Source: Laspinema palackyanum D2a (GTDB lineage Bacteria; Cyanobacteriota; Cyanobacteriia; Cyanobacteriales; Laspinemataceae). From it: a stretch of DNA of 64,000 nucleotides. Below are positions 60,982-64,000 of the stretch, in pieces (position 1 is the first letter of the stretch; every line of letters starts with the position of its first letter). The translations under genes and the position numbers were made by a program. The notes beneath the pieces were generated by a model that saw nothing but the letters and a program-made list of their open reading frames with translations, did not search any database and was not told the origin of the DNA. Where the stretch lies: positions 103,134-167,133 of the forward strand of contig JAMXFF010000005.1 in NCBI GenBank assembly GCA_025370845.1. The letters are read 5' to 3'.

Positions 60982-61794
60982 ATGAAATCTTACCTAGCTG
61001 CCGCGATTCAAATGACCAGCGTGCCGGACCTTGCCAAAAACTTGGCTCAGGCAGAAGAACTGATCGATCTGGCTGTGCGCCGGGGTGCCGAGTTAATCGG
61101 GTTACCGGAGAATTTTTCGTTTTTGGGAGAGGAATCGGACAAGGTTCACCAAGCTGAAGCGATCGCCGTTGAAAGCGAAAAATTTATCAAAACAATGGCC
61201 CAGCGGTATCAAGTCACCATCCTCGGGGGTGGCTTTCCAGTGCCGGTGAATCAAGGTCAAGTCTACAACACCGCCATCTTGGTAGAACCCAATGGACAGG
61301 AAGTGGCACGGTATCAAAAAGTCCATCTATTTGATGTCAACGTTCCCGATGGGAACACCTACCAAGAATCCAGTACGGTTAAAGCAGGAGAGGTCCTCCC
61401 CCCGATTTATCACTCCGAGAAACTCGGCACTCTAGGATTATCCGTCTGCTATGACGTCCGCTTCCCCGAACTGTATCGCCATCTTTCTTATAAAGGGGCA
61501 GAAGTTTTATTTATCCCGGCTGCCTTTACTGCTTATACCGGCAAAGATCATTGGCAGATTTTGCTCCAAGCGCGGGCCATTGAAAATACCTGTTATGCGA
61601 TCGCCCCAGCGCAAACCGGGCGACACTATGGCATGAGACATACCCACGGTCACGCCTTAATTATCGACCCTTGGGGGGCAATTTTAGCCGATGCTGGAGA
61701 TAAACCCGGAGTGGCGATCGCCGAAATCAGCCCCTCGCGCCTCGAACAAGTCCGTCGGCAAATGCCCTCGTTGCAACACCGAGTCTTTATTTAA
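60982..61794 (+). CDS. Carbon-nitrogen hydrolase (nitrilase superfamily)
   Basis: A 270-aa protein with the Glu-Lys-Cys triad: IGLPENFSFLG, YQKVHLFDVNVPDG and LGLSVCYDVRFPELYRHL. Also RAIENTCYAIAPAQTGRHYG. Closest in pattern to Nit1/Nit2 (deaminated glutathione amidase, omega-amidase) type enzymes. In that role it would repair deaminated glutathione; this is inference. No operon partner. Confidence 0.92.
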   Translation: MKSYLAAAIQMTSVPDLAKNLAQAEELIDLAVRRGAELIGLPENFSFLGEESDKVHQAEAIAVESEKFIKTMAQRYQVTILGGGFPVPVNQGQVYNTAILVEPNGQEVARYQKVHLFDVNVPDGNTYQESSTVKAGEVLPPIYHSEKLGTLGLSVCYDVRFPELYRHLSYKGAEVLFIPAAFTAYTGKDHWQILLQARAIENTCYAIAPAQTGRHYGMRHTHGHALIIDPWGAILADAGDKPGVAIAEISPSRLEQVRRQMPSLQHRVFI

Positions 61795-62080
61795 CTGAGC
61801 CGTTCGGTTCTTTGGACCTGTAACCCTCGGTGCAGAAGACATCTGACCGATTTTACCCCGCTGCTGGTGGCCTAACAACCCTCGGTGATTATAGTAACCA
61901 TAAGATATTTTGCGATCGGACTCGCTCCTTATGGGAAGACAATAAAGCAGGACTGACCCTTTCGGCTCACCACCGCGATCAAGATTCTGATCATGACGGG
62001 GAAACTTGATTTCTAGGGTCAAAGGCGTCAGTCTGGTAAACAAACCAGGTACATTAGACAGGACGAGTTCTGCAAAATAA

Positions 62081-63520
62081 ATGGCAGAGAGCCTTACATG
62101 GGTGAATTCCCTCACCACAACACTTTTTAATTCCTTCCTTGACCAAACTCTACCTCTACTGGCAACAGCAGGAACCGAAGTGGCCCCAGCCGCTCACTCG
62201 GTGAAGGTAGACGAAGCGATCGTCGTAGCGGGAGTGCTACTGAGTTTAGTTGTCATTTACCTCGCCAGCAAAATAGGGGGCGAGATCTGTGCGCGGATTA
62301 ACCTGCCTCCGGTTTTAGGTGACCTTGTGGGCGGTGTGATCATTGGGGTTTCCGTCCTCAAGCTAGTTGTTTTCCCTGAAGGCGGGGAAGATGCCAGCAG
62401 TTCGGTGCTCATGAACTTGCTGCAAAGGACCACCAGTTTAGAACCGGAAGCCCTTGCGGCCACCTTTGCCGCCCAGAGTGAAGTCATTGCAATTTTGGCA
62501 GAACTTGGGGTGATTATTTTGCTGTTTGAAATTGGTCTGGAATCAGAACTCAAAGAACTGATTAAATATGGACCTCAAGCAGCAGTGGTGGCCGTGGTTG
62601 GGGTGGTTTTACCCTTTGGCGCGGGGACTCTTGGCTTAATTAGCCTGTTTCATGTCGCCACCATCCCGGCTATTTTTGCCGGGGCGGCCCTGACTGCGAC
62701 CAGTATCGGGATTACCGCCAAGGTTCTGGCAGAAATTGGCCGTCTGGGTGACAAAGAAGGCCAGATTATTATTGGCGCAGCCGTACTCGATGATATCCTC
62801 GGGATTATCGTCTTGGCCGTTGTTGCCAGTCTAGTCAAAACGGGTGAAGTTGAAATCACCAATATTGCCTATCTAATTGTCAGTGCAGGCGCGTTCCTGA
62901 TCGGCGTGATTATCTTGGGACGCTTTCTTAGCCCCTATTATGTGGCCTTTGTCAAAGAACTCAAGACTCGTGGACCTTTGCTAATTACGGCTCTAATTAT
63001 TGCCTTTGTCCTCTCTTATGTGGGTGCGGCAATTCGATTAGAAGCCATTCTCGGGGCATTTGCTGCCGGGTTAGTTTTAGGAGAAACGGAAACACAGCAG
63101 GAACTGGAGGAACAGGTGGTTCCCCTGGCGGATTTCTTTGTCCCGATTTTCTTCGTGGTTGTCGGTGCTAAAACTAATCTGGGGGTTCTCAATCCGGCAA
63201 TTCCCAGCAATCGGGAAGGGCTGATTATTGCAGCCTTTTTGATTGTGGTGGCGATTATCGGGAAGGTGCTGGCGGGGTTTGCCGTTTTTGGTCAACCGGG
63301 CATCAACCGACTGGCGATCGGCATTGGCATGATTCCCCGAGGGGAAGTTGGATTAGTCTTTGCTGGGGTTGGAGTCGCCAGTGGCGCACTCTCTCCGTCC
63401 CTAGAAGCGGCGATTATTATGATGGTGATTCTAACAACGTTTGTAGCACCCCCGTTGTTGCGCGTGGCGTTTAAAGATCCATTACCCGAAACAGAAAGTG
63501 CTGGATCTGCTCCTAAATGA
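62081..63520 (+). CDS. Cation:proton antiporter, CPA2/Kef-type
   Basis: A 479-aa membrane protein with about 12-13 helices. Conserved features: INLPPVLGDLVGGVIIGVSV, the Na+/H+ exchanger type motif GVIILLFEIGLESELKELIK, the paired TATSIGITAKVLAE and GAAVLDDILGIIVLAVVASL (Asp-Asp ion site), and RGEVGLVFAGVG near the end. No C-terminal TrkA-N domain, unlike KefB/C, so it is closer to NapA/GerN-type Na+ or K+/H+ antiporters. The ion cannot be assigned. Single gene. Confidence 0.92.
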   Translation: MAESLTWVNSLTTTLFNSFLDQTLPLLATAGTEVAPAAHSVKVDEAIVVAGVLLSLVVIYLASKIGGEICARINLPPVLGDLVGGVIIGVSVLKLVVFPEGGEDASSSVLMNLLQRTTSLEPEALAATFAAQSEVIAILAELGVIILLFEIGLESELKELIKYGPQAAVVAVVGVVLPFGAGTLGLISLFHVATIPAIFAGAALTATSIGITAKVLAEIGRLGDKEGQIIIGAAVLDDILGIIVLAVVASLVKTGEVEITNIAYLIVSAGAFLIGVIILGRFLSPYYVAFVKELKTRGPLLITALIIAFVLSYVGAAIRLEAILGAFAAGLVLGETETQQELEEQVVPLADFFVPIFFVVVGAKTNLGVLNPAIPSNREGLIIAAFLIVVAIIGKVLAGFAVFGQPGINRLAIGIGMIPRGEVGLVFAGVGVASGALSPSLEAAIIMMVILTTFVAPPLLRVAFKDPLPETESAGSAPK

Positions 63521-63552
63521 GCGACCAATTTTCACTCTGAATCGGGATTGTC

Positions 63553-63606
63553 GGGTGCGTCAGAGCAAACCCTTACCCCTGGTAATTGAAGCGTTCTGAC
63601 GCACCC
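63553..63606. repeat. 12-bp inverted repeat after the antiporter
   Basis: GGGTGCGTCAGA (63553-63564) and TCTGACGCACCC (63595-63606), 30-base spacer. A short interspersed repeat type seen in many cyanobacteria; may also stop transcription. Confidence 0.75.
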
Positions 63607-63724
63607 TATCCACCCCATCTGAAGGGTGAGCATTAATTTTAGATGGCTATCTAAATCATGTTTTAGAGAAACCTGCTTTGGGAAATTATCAATGGACCAA
63701 TATTGTAGCAATACAAACAAGATA

Positions 63725-63747
63725 GGGGTATAGCAATGCTATACCCC
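63725..63747. terminator. Hairpin GGGGTATAGCA...TGCTATACCCC
   Basis: A 23-bp near-perfect palindrome downstream (minus strand) of the BON-domain gene. Could end that transcript; no long T tract. Confidence 0.5.
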
Positions 63748-63794
63748 TTCGCTTTTGAAATTCGTTCTATTTTAGAGTTCCCGAACGGGAAAAA

Positions 63795-64000
63795 TTAGCC
63801 AACTTTTACTTCAGTTGTCTTAACATCCTTAGCACCATAAACCCCACGAGCAATTCCCACCACTCGATCCAAATCGGCTTGGGAAGGAATTTCTCCTTTA
63901 AATACTACGGTACTGCTAGTTTGGGCGATCCAGAGACGGTCAAAATTGGTGGTACTGGGATTTTCATCCAGGGCCAGGGCAACACGCTTGGCGAGGCCGC
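63795..64000 (-). CDS. BON domain protein, C-terminal fragment
   Basis: The last 67 codons of a gene that runs off the right edge. GLAKRVALALDENPSTTNFD, then RLWIAQTSSTVVFKGEIPSQ and ADLDRVVGIARGVYGAKDV, ending EVKVG and TAA. This alpha-beta pattern (helix, strand, VVFKG-type turn, SQADLD helix, GV..V) is the BON fold found in periplasmic phospholipid-binding or osmotically induced proteins. The N-terminal part is outside the window. Confidence 0.8.
   Translation of the reverse strand, partial: GLAKRVALALDENPSTTNFDRLWIAQTSSTVVFKGEIPSQADLDRVVGIARGVYGAKDVKTTEVKVG

Overview
The window looks like chromosomal DNA from a filamentous, non-heterocystous (Oscillatoria-type) cyanobacterium. The HIP1 octamer GCGATCGC occurs throughout, inside genes and between them. 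The gene set is cyanobacterial or plastid-like: zeta-carotene desaturase, Tic20 and Tic22 homologues, PrxQ-type peroxiredoxin, a LabA-like NYN protein, a cyanobacterial LptC and a DUF3370 protein. Assignment to a genus is inference. No prophage, CRISPR array, rRNA operon or intact transposase gene was seen. Both window ends cut through genes: a fasciclin-domain gene on the left and a BON-domain gene on the right, both on the minus strand.

Layout. 0-9.6 kb: ABC ATPase, a tandem palindromic repeat, a small membrane protein overlapping a pentapeptide-repeat protein, TPR proteins, a phytase-like lipoprotein and a PLP-dependent decarboxylase. 9.8-16.5 kb: housekeeping genes (cbiT, cdsA, DUF2993, an RsuA/RluB-type pseudouridine synthase overlapping a RodZ-like gene, malQ, a NUDIX hydrolase). 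17.4-25.5 kb: a large PAS/GAF/GGDEF protein, ridA, a two-gene actin-like (ParM/StbA) operon, an orphan MNT nucleotidyltransferase next to a truncated hepT, and DUF3370. 26.3-32.4 kb: tRNA-Lys, an adjacent hydrolase/acyltransferase pair, metG, a labA-like gene and lptC. 33.7-46 kb: a MASE1 sensor kinase, malic enzyme, a MITE-like element and palindromic tandem repeats, zds with an SRPBCC partner, a CBS-histidine kinase, a 2Fe-2S ferredoxin, cobQ and prxQ. 46.6-54 kb: a repeat-rich C39-like peptidase, tic20, a fumarylacetoacetate-hydrolase-family gene, rpsF, rplU-rpmA, a second MITE copy and hemB. 54-64 kb: a dense cluster of perfect palindromes, a GNAT gene, a coupled prmC-tsaC-pseudokinase operon, tic22, tRNA-Pro, a nitrilase-family gene and a cation/proton antiporter.

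Functional links. cbiT, cobQ and hemB belong to tetrapyrrole/cobamide synthesis. cdsA, the acyltransferase/hydrolase pair, DUF2993, lptC and RodZ concern the envelope and lipids. Three proteins are multi-domain signalling sensors (GGDEF, MASE1-HK, CBS-HK), none with an adjacent response regulator.

Most unusual items: (1) a family of about 60-100-aa proteins with three clear members and one looser one scattered across the window (4876, 25739, 32847 and 60209 as starts), each standing alone with long or palindrome-bearing upstream DNA; (2) two copies of a roughly 340-bp non-coding element with matching terminal inverted repeats; (3) an orphan MNT antitoxin whose HepT toxin has been cut to about 26 codons ending in a dispersed palindrome; (4) a chromosomal ParM-like operon with a ribbon-helix-helix-like partner; (5) a 400-bp cluster of nested perfect palindromes after hemB. 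Where an upstream start was possible I chose by ribosome-binding site, spacing or family alignment and say so in the entry.
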